Shown here piece by piece: positions 32,939 through 42,723 of a stretch of 64,000 nucleotides of DNA. The DNA is from Streptomyces sp. NRRL F-2580 (lineage in GTDB: Bacteria; Actinomycetota; Actinomycetes; Streptomycetales; Streptomycetaceae). The number at the start of each line of letters is the position of its first letter. The stretch's first letter is position 1. Under the pieces are notes generated by a model. The model had not been told where the DNA came from and did no database searches. It saw only the letters and a list, made by a program, of their open reading frames with translations. Location: contig NZ_JOIR01000002.1 of assembly GCF_000720115.1 (NCBI RefSeq), forward strand, positions 62,001 to 126,000. Reading direction: 5' to 3'. Position numbers and translations under genes: made by a program.

Positions 32939-35332
32939 GTGGAGCAGCTGACGCAGCACGACCCGAGACGGATCGGCCCCTTCGAGGTGCTGGGACGGCT
33001 CGGCGCCGGCGGCATGGGGCTGGTCTATCTCGCGCGGTCCGCGTCCGGACGGCGGGTCGCGATCAAGACGGTGCGCACCGAGCTCGCCGAGGACCAGCTG
33101 TTCCGGGTCCGCTTCACCCGCGAGGTGGAGGCGGCCCGCGCCGTGTCCGGCTTCTACACCGCGGCCGTGGTCGACGCCGACCCGCGCGCCGCCGTGCCGT
33201 GGCTGGCGACCGCGTACGTCCCGGCGCCCTCCCTGGAGGAGATCGTCAACGAGTGCGGGCCCATGCCCGCCCAGGCCGTACGGTGGCTCGCCGCCGGCAT
33301 CGCCGAGGCCCTGCAGTCCATCCACGGCGCCGGCCTCGTCCACCGCGACCTGAAGCCGTCCAACGTGCTCGTCGTCGAGGACGGCCCGCGCGTGATCGAC
33401 TTCGGCATCGCGAGCGGGGTCTCCAACACCCGCCTGACCATGACGAACGTCGCCGTCGGCACCCCCGCCTACATGTCGCCCGAGCAGGCGAAGGACTCGC
33501 GCAGCGTCAAGGGCGCCAGCGATGTCTTCTCGCTCGGCTCCACCCTCGTCTTCGCCGCCACCGGGCACCCGCCGTACCACGGGGCGAACCCGGTGGAGAC
33601 GGTCTTCATGCTGCTGCGCGAGGGGCCCAACCTGGAGGGGCTCCCCGAGGAGCTGCGGCCGCTGATCGACTCCTGCATGCAGATGGACGCCACGCAGCGG
33701 CCGACCCCGGCCGACCTGCAGGCGCAGCTCGCCCCGCACCTGTTCGACGGCGGCGACGACAGCGGCACCGCCTCGGCGTGGCTGCCCGGGCGGGCCGTCG
33801 CGATGATCGAGGCCCGGCGCGCGGGAAACCGTACGCCCGCCGCCGCCGTCGTACCCGCGCCCGCCCCCGGCCGGGACGCCGGCTCCGGCCCCGCCTCCGC
33901 GGGCGCCACGCACCGCCGCCCGCGCGGTGGCGCCGATCCGTGGGTGGACCCGCGTACCGGCCAGGCCGTACCGCCGCGCCCGCACCGCCCGCCGATGTCC
34001 CCGGCGCCCTCCGGCGAGCCGGTGCGCCTGGGCGGGTCGCCGGTGCCGATCGGGCCCGGTCCGCGCGCGACCGCCGCGGCCCAGGCCGCGCACGCCCCCG
34101 TCGCGGACTCGGCGACCGGCTGGGTCCGGCCGCCCGGCGGGGCGGCGGCCGTCACCCCCTCCGCGGTGGCGGTACCGAACCCGGGCCCGGCACCGGACAG
34201 CGGCCGCTGGCGCCCGTGGCGCTTCCGTATGTCCAACGAGGTCTGGGGCACCCCCACCGTCGCCGGCAACCTGCTGTACGTCACCTCCTTCGAGGTCCAC
34301 GCGCTGGACGTGGCGAGCGGCCGCCGCCAGTTCAAGACCCGCGACGTGGCCTGGTCCATGGCGGTCTCCGACGGCCGGATCCACGCCTCCGACGGCCCCT
34401 CCCTCTATGCGCTCGACGCCTCCGACGGCTCCGAGCGGTGGCGGCTGTCCGCCGACGCCTGGGTGTACGCGCTGCGCGCCGACCGCGGCACGGTCGTCAC
34501 GGCCACCCGCGGCGGCGGCGTACAGGGCTGGGAGGCCTCCAGTGGCCAGAAGCTGTGGGAGCTGACCGGCGCGCAGAGCGACTTCGAGACCCCGGAGGCG
34601 GCCCCCGTCCTCCACGACGGCACCGTGTACGTGTGGCAGGACGCCCGGCTGCGCGCGCTCGACGCCCGCAGCGGCCGCGAGTCCTGGTCGTACCCGGTCG
34701 GCGACGCGGCCTCCTGCGGGAACGTGCCCGTGCGGGTCACCCCCGCCCCCGACGGCAACGTCTACATCGCGGCCGGCACCCGGGTGCTCTCCGTGGACCG
34801 GGCCTCGGGCCGGGTCCGCTGGCACTTCGAGGCCCCCGCGGTCTTCCTGGCCGCGCCGGCCTTCGCGCCGGGTGCGGCCGTCACCGGCGGCGGGGTCTAC
34901 CTCGTGGACTACCTGGGCACCGTCTACGCCCTCGACGCGGCCACCGGCCACGACCGCTGGCGGATCGCGACCGAGTCCCGGCAGTCCTCGGACCCGGTGG
35001 TCGTCGCGAACGGCAACGTGCACCTGGGCGCGGGCAGCGCGCTCTACACGCTCGACGCCGTCACCGGCACCCCGAAGTGGCGGTTCGCGGCGGGCGGCGA
35101 GATCACCGGCCTGCCGGCGGTCGCGGACGGCCGGGTGCACTTCGGTTCCGCCGACCACTGCCTCTACACCCTGGACGCGGCGGGCGGCCAGCTCCGGTGG
35201 AAGCTGGCCACGGGCGGCGAGATCACGGGAGCGCCGGTGGCGGAGGCGGGCGTGGTGTACGCGTGCAGCAAGGACCGCTGCGTGTACGCCCTGGACGCGG
35301 CGAAGGGGACGGGCACCCGGACGAGCGCTTGA
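32939..35332 (+). CDS. afsK: Serine/threonine protein kinase AfsK with PQQ-type beta-propeller
   Basis: A 797-residue kinase matching AfsK, which phosphorylates the global regulator AfsR to switch on secondary metabolism in Streptomyces. It starts [20 protein letters not shown], has glycine loop GAGGMG, Lys43 in VAIKTV, catalytic [11 protein letters not shown] and activation loop [23 protein letters not shown] Pro/Ala-rich linker (about 265-430) joins it to a propeller of PQQ-like repeats ([27 protein letters not shown]). No transmembrane segment is seen, fitting a protein loosely attached to the membrane. GTG 32939 is preferred because GGAGGCGA precedes it. In S. coelicolor afsK lies close to afsS and afsR; here they are 11 kb apart. 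Confidence 0.95.
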   Translation: MEQLTQHDPRRIGPFEVLGRLGAGGMGLVYLARSASGRRVAIKTVRTELAEDQLFRVRFTREVEAARAVSGFYTAAVVDADPRAAVPWLATAYVPAPSLEEIVNECGPMPAQAVRWLAAGIAEALQSIHGAGLVHRDLKPSNVLVVEDGPRVIDFGIASGVSNTRLTMTNVAVGTPAYMSPEQAKDSRSVKGASDVFSLGSTLVFAATGHPPYHGANPVETVFMLLREGPNLEGLPEELRPLIDSCMQMDATQRPTPADLQAQLAPHLFDGGDDSGTASAWLPGRAVAMIEARRAGNRTPAAAVVPAPAPGRDAGSGPASAGATHRRPRGGADPWVDPRTGQAVPPRPHRPPMSPAPSGEPVRLGGSPVPIGPGPRATAAAQAAHAPVADSATGWVRPPGGAAAVTPSAVAVPNPGPAPDSGRWRPWRFRMSNEVWGTPTVAGNLLYVTSFEVHALDVASGRRQFKTRDVAWSMAVSDGRIHASDGPSLYALDASDGSERWRLSADAWVYALRADRGTVVTATRGGGVQGWEASSGQKLWELTGAQSDFETPEAAPVLHDGTVYVWQDARLRALDARSGRESWSYPVGDAASCGNVPVRVTPAPDGNVYIAAGTRVLSVDRASGRVRWHFEAPAVFLAAPAFAPGAAVTGGGVYLVDYLGTVYALDAATGHDRWRIATESRQSSDPVVVANGNVHLGAGSALYTLDAVTGTPKWRFAAGGEITGLPAVADGRVHFGSADHCLYTLDAAGGQLRWKLATGGEITGAPVAEAGVVYACSKDRCVYALDAAKGTGTRTSA

Positions 35333-35400
35333 CCTGCATACGGGCGGGGCTCCGGCCCCGCCGCGCGGGGAACCGCACCGGGAGTGACAGGATGGACCCC

Positions 35401-35898
35401 ATGAGCAACGTTTACTTCGACATCACCATCAACGGCGCGCCCGCGGGCCGCATCGAGTTCAAGCTCTTCGACGACGTCGTCCCGAAGACCGCGCGCAACT
35501 TCCGCGAGCTGTGCACCGGCCAGAACGGCTACGGCTACGCGGGCTCCGGCTTCCACCGCGTCATCCCGCAGTTCATGCTGCAGGGCGGTGACTTCACCAA
35601 CCACAACGGCACCGGTGGCAAGTCCATCTACGGCGAGAAGTTCGAGGACGAGAACTTCCAGCTGAAGCACGACCGCAAGTACCTGCTGTCGATGGCGAAC
35701 GCCGGCCGCAACACCAACGGCTCGCAGTTCTTCATCACCACCGTCCTGACCCCGTGGCTCGACGGCAAGCACGTCGTCTTCGGCGAGGTCGTCTCGGGCC
35801 AGGAGCTCGTGGACCAGATCGAGGCCCTGGGCACCCAGTCCGGCGCCCCCAAGGGCAAGGTCGAGATCGCGGCCTCGGGCGTCGTCGACGCCGCCTGA
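35401..35898 (+). CDS. Cyclophilin-type peptidyl-prolyl cis-trans isomerase
   Basis: A 165-residue single-domain cyclophilin that catalyses proline isomerisation in protein folding. Almost the complete signature is present: [15 protein letters not shown] with the catalytic Arg and Phe, [16 protein letters not shown], and the [12 protein letters not shown] loop carrying the cyclosporin-binding Trp. It has no signal peptide, so it is cytosolic. It is 68 bases after afsK, with a separate weak ribosome site. Confidence 0.95.
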   Translation: MSNVYFDITINGAPAGRIEFKLFDDVVPKTARNFRELCTGQNGYGYAGSGFHRVIPQFMLQGGDFTNHNGTGGKSIYGEKFEDENFQLKHDRKYLLSMANAGRNTNGSQFFITTVLTPWLDGKHVVFGEVVSGQELVDQIEALGTQSGAPKGKVEIAASGVVDAA

Positions 35899-35922
35899 TC
35901 GCACTCCGCCAGTACGGCCGGT

Positions 35923-35954
35923 CGGCCCCGCCCCCTTCCCGGGGGCCGGGGCCG
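35923..35954. terminator. GC-rich hairpin after cyclophilin
   Basis: CGGCCCCG-CCCCC pairs with GGGGG-CCGGGGCCG with one small bulge and a five-base loop, 25 bases past the cyclophilin stop. Confidence 0.55.
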
Positions 35955-36068
35955 CCGCCGTGTCCGGGACATCACAGCGGTATCGGCACCGCCGCCCGGA
36001 TCACCCTCAGCATGTGTTCGTAGGATGACCCCTTGATCAGGCAATCGCGATTACGGGGGCGATTCGGC

Positions 36069-36512
36069 ATGACGACCTTCGACACGGAGTGGGCAGGGCT
36101 CAAACAACAGGCGGCGGCCGGCGTGGACATGCGCCTCGCGAGCGCCGCAGCGGCACCTGACGGAGGCGGCAGCGGCGATCTGACGTCCGACAGGGCCGTC
36201 TGGAACCGGGCGAGCCAGGACCTCGGCGGCCTGTCGACGAGCATCAAGGGCGCCTTGGGCGCACTGGAGACGGGTCAGAAGGGCGCCGCGGTCGAAGGCG
36301 TCCAGAGCGCCACCGCGCACCAGGAGCTGTACCAGTCCTGGAAGACGTACCTGGAGAGCCTGTCGGGCAAGTGCACCTCCCTCCAGGGGCCGCTGGAGAA
36401 GGCCGGCAAGGGCCAGTACGACAACGACGAGGCCATCAAGGGCGGCTTCGCGCAGATCAACGGGCAGTACAAGGACACACCCGCCACCGGCGGCAGCGGC
36501 GGGGGACGGTGA
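36069..36512 (+). CDS. WXG100-like helical protein
   Basis: A 147-residue helical protein without signal peptide. It has a central W-x-G-like pair of helices (AVWNRASQDLGGLSTSIKGALGALETGQKG, then LYQSWKTYLESLSGKCTSLQGPLEKAG) and ends in GSGGGR. The layout suggests a small ESX/type VII-associated substrate or chaperone. It begins at ATG 36069. The DUF1023 hydrolase starts nine bases after its stop, forming a module with the lipoprotein at 38368. I cannot assign a function. Confidence 0.65.
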   Translation: MTTFDTEWAGLKQQAAAGVDMRLASAAAAPDGGGSGDLTSDRAVWNRASQDLGGLSTSIKGALGALETGQKGAAVEGVQSATAHQELYQSWKTYLESLSGKCTSLQGPLEKAGKGQYDNDEAIKGGFAQINGQYKDTPATGGSGGGR

Positions 36513-36521
36513 GTCTGAACC

Positions 36522-38375
36522 ATGGACTACGCAGCACTCGTGGCCCTGAAACCGTCCGAGTTCACCGAGGCGGCCGACGGGTTCAAGGCCGTCAGCGATA
36601 TGGCGGACCACGCGTACGGTGACACCGAGGGCCAGATATCGGCGCGACTGCGGGCCGGTCTCGACGGCGTCGCCCTGGAGGCGGCGCTGGGATCGCTCCG
36701 GGAACTGGCGAAGAACTTCCACTACACGCAGGTCGAATGCGGCCTGGCGGCGACCTCGCTGAAGGCGTTCGCGGCCGCGATGACCGAGGCGAAGAAGAAG
36801 CTCGCGGACGCCGTTGAGGACGCGGAGCACCAGAAGTTCAGGGTGGGGGCCGACGGCTCGGTGACCTACCCGCCCGGCGGTACGGAGAAGGACGGGAAGC
36901 TGCCCGAGGGCGGCACCGTCACCGGCAGCGCCAAGGGCAAGCCCTCGGGGAACGTGATCGACCCCACGAAGGACGCCAACGACCTGTCCAGCGCCCTGGA
37001 GCGGCAGGCGGCGAACATCCACCCCAATCCGAACTTCGGCAAGGCGGTGGAGATCGCCAACCGCATCGCGCAGGCCGTCGCCGAGGCGACCGAGGCCGAC
37101 GCCCTGTGGGCGCCCAAACTGCGCAAGCTCAAGGCGGACGACGACCTGGTCGTCTCCGACAAGGACTGGGCGGACGTGGAGAGCGACACCTCCGAGGTCC
37201 GCAGCGGCGCGAAGGACTACCTGGACCACATCAAGCCCCCGCCCAAGGGCGACGACCCGAAGGCGAACGCCGACTGGTGGAAGGGCCTGAGCCCGGACGA
37301 GCAGTCCGCGTACCTGTCCCTGAACGGGGCGGAGGTGGGCGCGATGGACGGGCTGCCCTCGGTGGTCCGCGACGAGGCCAACCGCACCGTACTGGCGGAG
37401 ACCAAAGCCCAGTTCCAGATCAGGCTGGACGGGATCCCCCCGCAGCCGCAGAAGTACGTGCCCTCGGGCAGGGACTACCCCGCGGTCGTACTCAACCCCG
37501 CCTGGTCGGAGTGGGACGAGAAGTACGCCAAGGACAAGGCTTTCCTGGACAAGAACCTCAAGGGCATGAACGCCATCCAGGCCCGGTTCGACGCCACGGG
37601 CACGGACGGCCTGCCCGAGGCGTACCTGCTGGGCTTCGACACCAAGGGCGGCGGCCGGGCCATCGTCGCCAACGGCAACCCGGACACGGCGGCCCACACC
37701 GCGGTGTTCGTCCCCGGTACGTACACCGACATCACGAAGTCCGAGACCTACATCGGCCACATGTCCAAGCTGTGGAAGGAGACCCACGCCCAGCTCCCCG
37801 GCGAGAACGTGTCCACCATCACCTGGATCGGCTACGACGCCCCGCAGAGCATCGTCCCCGAGGCCATGAAGGAGAAGTACGCCCACACGGCGGCGCCCGA
37901 CCTGAACCACTTCATGGCCGGTCTGGAGCAGGTCCAGGGCGGCGACGAGAAGAGCCACACCACACTCATCGGCCACAGCTACGGCAGCACGGTCGTGGGT
38001 GCGTCATCGAACGCCGGTGACCTGCGCACCGACGACATCATCGCCGTGGGCAGCCCCGGCATGCTGGTCGGCCACGCCAAGGACCTGGACGTCGGCGCGG
38101 ACCACGTGTGGTCGGAGGCGGCCGGCTTCACCAAGGACCAGGTGCCGGCCGGCGGCAAGGCGGCCGGGCTCGGCGGCGGTGCCCACTGGTACGAGGAGCT
38201 CCTGCCCTTCGGTTACGCGTGGGGGTCGAACGTGCCATCCGACGAGGATTTCGGGGCCCATATCATGGAAAACGACGCCAATGATCACGGGGACTACTGG
38301 AGGAAGGACTCGAAGAGTCTTGAGAATCAGGCGAATGTCGTCGCCGGTCATTACGACAGGGTCACCCGTGGCTGA
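36522..38375 (+). CDS. DUF1023 alpha/beta hydrolase with N-terminal helical (ESX/LXG-like) domain
   Basis: A 617-residue protein. Residues 1-100 form helices typical of WXG/LXG secretion modules (AADGFKAVSDMADHAYG). A long charged middle region follows. The C-terminal third is a DUF1023 alpha/beta hydrolase: VFVPGTYTDITK, then TWIGYDAPQ, the nucleophile elbow GHSYGSTV with its serine, DIIAVGSPG, and a late His in NDHGDYW. It may act on lipid or cell-wall esters outside the cell. The three-gene run 36069-38946 with a small WXG-like partner and a lipoprotein whose GTG overlaps this stop looks like one secreted-hydrolase operon. Confidence 0.8.
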   Translation: MDYAALVALKPSEFTEAADGFKAVSDMADHAYGDTEGQISARLRAGLDGVALEAALGSLRELAKNFHYTQVECGLAATSLKAFAAAMTEAKKKLADAVEDAEHQKFRVGADGSVTYPPGGTEKDGKLPEGGTVTGSAKGKPSGNVIDPTKDANDLSSALERQAANIHPNPNFGKAVEIANRIAQAVAEATEADALWAPKLRKLKADDDLVVSDKDWADVESDTSEVRSGAKDYLDHIKPPPKGDDPKANADWWKGLSPDEQSAYLSLNGAEVGAMDGLPSVVRDEANRTVLAETKAQFQIRLDGIPPQPQKYVPSGRDYPAVVLNPAWSEWDEKYAKDKAFLDKNLKGMNAIQARFDATGTDGLPEAYLLGFDTKGGGRAIVANGNPDTAAHTAVFVPGTYTDITKSETYIGHMSKLWKETHAQLPGENVSTITWIGYDAPQSIVPEAMKEKYAHTAAPDLNHFMAGLEQVQGGDEKSHTTLIGHSYGSTVVGASSNAGDLRTDDIIAVGSPGMLVGHAKDLDVGADHVWSEAAGFTKDQVPAGGKAAGLGGGAHWYEELLPFGYAWGSNVPSDEDFGAHIMENDANDHGDYWRKDSKSLENQANVVAGHYDRVTRG

Positions 38376-38946
38376 CACGAAGACCCGGGACCGGGTCGCC
38401 GGCCGCCGGGTTTCCGGATCTCTGCGGATCAAGGCTCTCGCTGTCGTCCTTGCCGGATCGCTTTCCATGCTGTCTATGGGGTGTTCGAACGTGAAAGAAC
38501 TGAATTACGAGCCCGTCAGGATGGATCCCGGTCCGGCGCGCACGAAGACGAAGCAGGTCTCCAGCCGCCTGCTGGAGATGACCGGCGTCAAGGGCAAGGT
38601 GACCGAGCCCGGCCCGAGTGTGTCGCGCTGCAGCGAGTACGGCGACGACCTGTTCGCCACGGAGCACCCCTGGTCGGTGTACGAGATTTCCGACGCGCAG
38701 GTCGAGGAGGGCATGCAGAACCTGCGCAAGGCCCTCGGCGAGAACGGCTGGAAGATCACCAAGGACGGCAAGGCCAACAGCCAGGCCCAGGACCCGGAGA
38801 TCTACGCCGAGAACAAAGCCGAGCAGTTCGACGTGCACGTGACGGGCCGCAGGAAGACGGAGACCGGGCAGTCGATGCTCCTGTTCAAGGTCGTCTCCGC
38901 CTGCTTCCGCGCGGCCTCGGCCTCCGACCTCGACGGCCAGTACTGA
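38368..38946 (+). CDS. Lipoprotein of the DUF1023 operon
   Basis: A 192-residue lipoprotein. The N-terminal signal (basic RIK, then hydrophobic ALAVVLAGSLSML) ends in the lipobox LSMGC with Cys39 as the lipid-modified residue. The mature domain has three more cysteines or pairs around CSEYGDDLF and VSACFRA. GTG 38368 overlaps the hydrolase stop. It may retain the hydrolase at the membrane or act as an immunity-like partner (inference). I do not recognise the domain. Confidence 0.75.
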   Translation: MADTKTRDRVAGRRVSGSLRIKALAVVLAGSLSMLSMGCSNVKELNYEPVRMDPGPARTKTKQVSSRLLEMTGVKGKVTEPGPSVSRCSEYGDDLFATEHPWSVYEISDAQVEEGMQNLRKALGENGWKITKDGKANSQAQDPEIYAENKAEQFDVHVTGRRKTETGQSMLLFKVVSACFRAASASDLDGQY

Positions 38947-38968
38947 CCCTGACCCGGCCGCGTCAGGG
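38947..38968. terminator. Short hairpin between convergent genes
   Basis: CCCTGAC and GTCAGGG form a seven-base stem with an eight-base GC loop. It contains the CTGAC/GTCAG arms but with a spacing of eight, so it is not a regulon operator. Confidence 0.5.
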
Positions 38969-39457
38969 GCGCTCCGCCGGGGGGTAGGCCTCCGGGGGCG
39001 TCGTGGTGGTGTGCGGCGGCAGCGGGCGGACGCGGCGGGTGGGGCGGCCGCGCATGACGGCCGCCGCCAGCACGAGCAGGGCGCCCGCGCCGAAGGCGTT
39101 GGCGACCCCGTCGCCGAGGCCCATGCCGTCGACGCCCACGGCGAGGCCCTCGGCGGCCTGGCCCTGGCGGATCGTCCACAGCACGCTGAAGGCGAGGACG
39201 ACGACCCCGGCCACGGCCATGAGCAGCCGCGAGCGCAGCACGATCGCGATCAGCGCGAGCAGGGCGGCGACGAGGAAGGGCAGCAGGAGCGAGGTCAGCA
39301 GGGCGGACTTGTGCGCGGTGATGCCGGCGGCGGTGAAGAGCTCATAGACGCGGTAGTCGCGTCCGTGACGGCCGTCGTACCAGGCACGGAAGGGACTCCA
39401 GACGGCGGCCGCCGCTCCGATCAGACCCATCAGCGAGCCGAGTACGTTGCGGATCAT
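38963..39457 (-). CDS. Membrane protein of unknown function
   Basis: A 164-residue protein with four predicted transmembrane segments (GSLMGLIGAAAAVW; LLTSLLLPFLVAALLALIAIVL; LLMAVAGVVVLAFSVLW; AFGAGALLVLAAAVM). The second and third are adjacent. A Pro/Thr-rich cytosolic tail of about 25 residues follows. It is convergent with the lipoprotein. Nothing indicates function. Confidence 0.7.
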   Translation of the reverse strand: MIRNVLGSLMGLIGAAAAVWSPFRAWYDGRHGRDYRVYELFTAAGITAHKSALLTSLLLPFLVAALLALIAIVLRSRLLMAVAGVVVLAFSVLWTIRQGQAAEGLAVGVDGMGLGDGVANAFGAGALLVLAAAVMRGRPTRRVRPLPPHTTTTPPEAYPPAERP

Positions 39458-39698
39458 GCCCGGCCCTTCGAGCTAGGGGTCTCGATCCCGAGGCTACGCC
39501 CGGCGCCTGCGGTGCGCATGTGGGGGCGGTCGGACGGAGTCCGGCCCAGCGGCCCGAAGCCGCAGAGGCCCCCCGGGGCCGAAGGGTGCGAGGGGTGCGT
39601 TGGGGCGGTCCGGCGGGGTCGGTCCGTCCTGGCCGGTTACCGGCGCGGCGGTGCACTGATAGCGTGGCCCGCCGTTGTCCAGGGGAGGGGTTCGGGCC

Positions 39699-40196
39699 AT
39701 GGTGGCTGGGCGTCGCATCAGGTTCACCGCGGTGCTGGTGGCCGTCGTGTTCGCGCTGACCGGGTTCTCGTCGCACGGCGGAAGCAGCAGCAGCGGGAGC
39801 AGCGGCAAGAGCAAGAGCAAGAGCAAGAGCAGCAGCAGCGGGGGCGGCTGCTCCAGCTCCAAGAGCAAGAAGAAGAAGAGCCACGGCAACGGGAGCAGCA
39901 GCAGCCCGACACCCTCGGCGAGCGCGACGTCGGCGCCCGCGCGGGCCGTGCTCGTCAGCTGCGTCGGCGCGGACGCCAAGGGGGCCACCGTCCAGGTCAC
40001 CTCCACCGTGGACGCCGAGCGCACCGTGCGGGTGCCGGTGACCTTCAGCGGTGCGAACGGTGCGACCCTCGACGCCGGCTCCGTGAAGGTCACGCTCAAG
40101 GCGCGCGAGAGCCGGACCGTCGTGGTCCCGATGACGGTCCCGGGCAAGGCCGCGGACGTGAAGAACTGCCTGGTGGGTACGGTCGACCGGGCGTAG
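39699..40196 (+). CDS. Secreted Ser/Lys-rich protein
   Basis: A 165-residue protein with an N-terminal signal sequence (AVLVAVVFALTGFSS). A low-complexity stretch rich in Ser, Gly and Lys follows (residues about 25-75). The C-terminal beta-rich domain of about 90 residues begins VLVSCVGADAKGATVQVTSTV and ends in a second cysteine. It starts ATG 39699 after GGGAGGGG. The low-complexity part is encoded by AGC/AAG codon repeats. Function unknown; the two cysteines may form a disulphide. Confidence 0.7.
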   Translation: MVAGRRIRFTAVLVAVVFALTGFSSHGGSSSSGSSGKSKSKSKSSSSGGGCSSSKSKKKKSHGNGSSSSPTPSASATSAPARAVLVSCVGADAKGATVQVTSTVDAERTVRVPVTFSGANGATLDAGSVKVTLKARESRTVVVPMTVPGKAADVKNCLVGTVDRA

Positions 40197-40229
40197 GCCC
40201 CACGCGGCCGGACGCCGTCCCGCCCGGCC

Positions 40230-41006
40230 TCACCGCACCCGCGGCTCCGGCCCCCCGCGCCGCCCCGTGAACAGCTCCGCCTGCCGCTCCGGTGCCAGGT
40301 TCCCCAGCGCGATCAGGGCCGGGGCCTGGGCCAGGGCCTGCTGGAGCGCGGCCTGCTTCGCCGACCACAGGGCCCGTACGGTGCCCTGCACGGCCTCGGT
40401 CGGGAAGCCGGCCAGGGTCTCCGCCGCCCGCAGGGCCGCCGGCAGCAGCCCGTCCGGGGCGGTCAGCTCCGAGACGAGCCCGATCTCGTGGGCCCGGCGC
40501 GCCGAGAGCCGCTCGGCCGTGCCCATGAGGGACATCCGGGCGGCCTCGCCGAAGGGCATGCGCTGCGCCATGTAGACGGCCTCGTAGGCGCTGACCATGC
40601 CGTACGTCGTGTGCGGGTCGAAGAAGGTCGCCGTATCGGAGGCGATCAGGAACTCCGCCTCGCCCAGCAGGTAGAAGGCTCCGCCGCAGGCCATGCCGTT
40701 GACGGCGGCGACGACCGGCTTCCACAGGTCGCCGGCCTTGGGGCCAATCGCGATCAGCGGATCGTCGGCCGAGTACGGGGAGCCGGGCTGCGGCACCTCC
40801 ACGCCGCGGTCGATGCCGGTGCAGAAGGCGGCCGTCCCGGCGCCCGTGAGCACCACCGCCCGCACCTCCTCGGCGAACCGGAACTCACGCCAGACCGCGC
40901 TCAGTTCGTCCGCCGTCTCCAGGTCGATCGCATTGTGCTTGCGCTCCCGGTCCAGGGTGACGACCGCGACCCCGGTCGCCTTGTCCCGCTCCACCCGTAC
41001 GGTCAC
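40230..41006 (-). CDS. Enoyl-CoA hydratase/isomerase family protein
   Basis: A 258-residue crotonase-fold protein. It has the oxyanion-hole signature around AAFCTGIDRG and VNGMACGGAFYLLGEAEFLIA, then FFDPHTTYGMVSAYEAVYMAQRMPFGEAARM. The start GTG 41006 overlaps the stop of the DUF35 gene (GTGA) and the pair is transcribed behind the thiolase at 41478, so the three form one operon below operator 11. The hydratase glutamates are not obvious by eye, so it may be an isomerase or hydrolase. Confidence 0.85.
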   Translation of the reverse strand: MTVRVERDKATGVAVVTLDRERKHNAIDLETADELSAVWREFRFAEEVRAVVLTGAGTAAFCTGIDRGVEVPQPGSPYSADDPLIAIGPKAGDLWKPVVAAVNGMACGGAFYLLGEAEFLIASDTATFFDPHTTYGMVSAYEAVYMAQRMPFGEAARMSLMGTAERLSARRAHEIGLVSELTAPDGLLPAALRAAETLAGFPTEAVQGTVRALWSAKQAALQQALAQAPALIALGNLAPERQAELFTGRRGGPEPRVR

Positions 41007-41470
41007 GACTTCTCCAGCAGCCAGCGCGGCACGGCCATCCCGCCGATCTCGGTGAAGGCCACCTGGACCCGTGCGCCGATGCGCAGCCGGGCCGGGTCCA
41101 TCGAGTCCAGCGGGGCGTCGGCCGAGGTCACCAGGTTCCCGGCGAGCCGGATGTGCGGGGCGTCGGCGAGCTCCACGAGGACCACGTTGTACGGGGCCTG
41201 CGCGGCGTAGGCGGGCAGCAGCGGCGGATGCGGCCGGACGTACGACCAGATCCGGCCGCGGCCGCTCATCCGGCGCCACTCGCTGTCAAAGGATCCGCAG
41301 TGCGGGCAGCAGGGGCGGGGCGGGAAGCGCAGCCGGCCGCAGGCGGCGCAGGCCTGGACGCGGAGCTCGCCCCGGGCGGCGTACTCCCAGAAGGGGGCGC
41401 CGTCCTCGTCGGGGACGGGCAGGAGCAGCTCGGCCGCGGCCTCGGCGGCGGCTTCGGAGGCGGTGGTCAT
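41003..41470 (-). CDS. Zn-ribbon OB-fold protein (DUF35), thiolase partner
   Basis: A 155-residue DUF35 protein with zinc ribbon CAACGRLRFPPRPCCPHCG and an OB-fold starting RGRIWSYVRPHPPLLPAYAAQAPY. It lies seven bases after the thiolase stop at 41478 and four bases inside the crotonase gene, so it is the expected acyl-CoA-binding partner of that thiolase. The second DUF35 gene of the window, at 25614, pairs with another thiolase. Confidence 0.87.
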   Translation of the reverse strand: MTTASEAAAEAAAELLLPVPDEDGAPFWEYAARGELRVQACAACGRLRFPPRPCCPHCGSFDSEWRRMSGRGRIWSYVRPHPPLLPAYAAQAPYNVVLVELADAPHIRLAGNLVTSADAPLDSMDPARLRIGARVQVAFTEIGGMAVPRWLLEKS

Positions 41471-41477
41471 CGGTCGG

Positions 41478-42629
41478 TCAGCTCCTCAGCAGGATCGCGG
41501 ACGTCGGGACACCCTCGCCCGCCGTCACCAGGCAGGTCGCGGCGTCCGGCACCTGGGCGGTGGAGATGCCGCGCAGCTGCTTGACGCCCTCGTTGATCAG
41601 GTTGAAGCCGTGCACGTACGCCTCGGACAGGCCGCCGCCCCCGGTGTTGATGGGGAGCCGGCCGCCCGTCTCCAGGGCCCCGCCCTCCGTGAAGGCGGCG
41701 CCCTCGCCGCGCCCGCAGAAGCCGTAGCCCTCCAGCGAGAGCGGGATCAGCGGGGTGAAGGCGTCGTAGATCTGGGCGACGTCCACGTCCTGCGGCCCGA
41801 AGTCGGCCTGCTTCCACAGGTGGCGGGCGGCGGTCCAGGCGGGACCGGAGAGCGGGTCGTCGTTCCAGTAGTTGACCATGCCGTGGTGCTGGGAGGGCAG
41901 GCCCTGGGCGACGGAGTGCACGTAGACGGGCTTCTGGCGGCAGTCCCGGGCGCGCTCGGCGGAGACGATCACGCAGGCCAGCGCCCCGTCGGTCTCCAGG
42001 CAGTTGTCGAAGAGGCAGAGCGGGTCGCTGATCATGCGGGAGGTCATGTACATCTCGCGGGTCAGCGGGCGTTCGTACATCATCGCGGCGGGGTTGGCGT
42101 TGGCGCGGTTGCGGCAGGCCATGGCCACGTTGAAGAGGTGGTCGCGGGTGGCGCCGTACTCGTGCATGTAGCGGCGGGCCAGCATGCCGATCTCGTCGGC
42201 GGGGCGCAGGAGCCCGAAGGGACGGGTCCACTGGCCGGGGGTGGGCAGCTGGACGGCGGTGTTCTTCCACGGGCGCGGGCCGGAGCCGCGTTTGCGGGAG
42301 CGCCAGGCGACGCCGACGGTGGCCTGGCCGGTGGCGACGGCGGAGGCGAGGTGGCCGACGGTGGCGCAGGAACCGCCGCCGCCGTAGCCGATCTTGGAGA
42401 AGAAGGTGAGGTCGCCGGCGCCGATGGCCTTGGCGACCTCGACCTCGTCGGTCTCCTCCATGGTGTAGGAGGAGAAGGCGTCGACCTCGGAGGGCTCGAT
42501 GCCGGCGTCGGCGAGGGCGGCCAGGATCGCCCTGCAGGCCAGTTCCTTTTCGGACTGCGGCAGTCGTTTGGCAAAGGCGGTCTGCCCGATGCCCACTATC
42601 GCCGTAGCGTCCTTGAGCGTTGCCGCCAT
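41478..42629 (-). CDS. SCP-x/Ltp-type thiolase family protein
   Basis: A 383-residue thiolase-fold protein (lipid-transfer/acetyl-CoA acetyltransferase-like). It has KIGYGGGGSCATVGHLASAV, in which a cysteine is present near the usual nucleophile position, then DEIGMLARRYMHEYGATRDH, AQIYDAFTPLIPLSLEGYGF and GRLPINTGGGGLSEAYVHGFN. ATG 42629 follows GGAGG at five bases. It leads an operon with DUF35 and a crotonase. It is the likely carbon-carbon cleaving step of the pathway, but whether thiolase or aldolase is not certain. Confidence 0.87.
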   Translation of the reverse strand: MAATLKDATAIVGIGQTAFAKRLPQSEKELACRAILAALADAGIEPSEVDAFSSYTMEETDEVEVAKAIGAGDLTFFSKIGYGGGGSCATVGHLASAVATGQATVGVAWRSRKRGSGPRPWKNTAVQLPTPGQWTRPFGLLRPADEIGMLARRYMHEYGATRDHLFNVAMACRNRANANPAAMMYERPLTREMYMTSRMISDPLCLFDNCLETDGALACVIVSAERARDCRQKPVYVHSVAQGLPSQHHGMVNYWNDDPLSGPAWTAARHLWKQADFGPQDVDVAQIYDAFTPLIPLSLEGYGFCGRGEGAAFTEGGALETGGRLPINTGGGGLSEAYVHGFNLINEGVKQLRGISTAQVPDAATCLVTAGEGVPTSAILLRS

Positions 42630-42680
42630 CGCCACCTCCGGGGTGCGCCAGTACTGACAGCCGCGAAGGCTACAGCTAAT

Positions 42681-42695
42681 CTGACGGATAGTCAG
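42681..42695. promoter_or_regulatory. Regulon operator 11 (perfect)
   Basis: CTGACGGATAGTCAG, identical to operator 1, lies in the 94-base divergent promoter between the thiolase operon (minus) and the FadD3-like ligase (plus). Confidence 0.8.
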
Positions 42696-42723
42696 CTACT
42701 GGGTTCGCGGGAGGATGACACGC

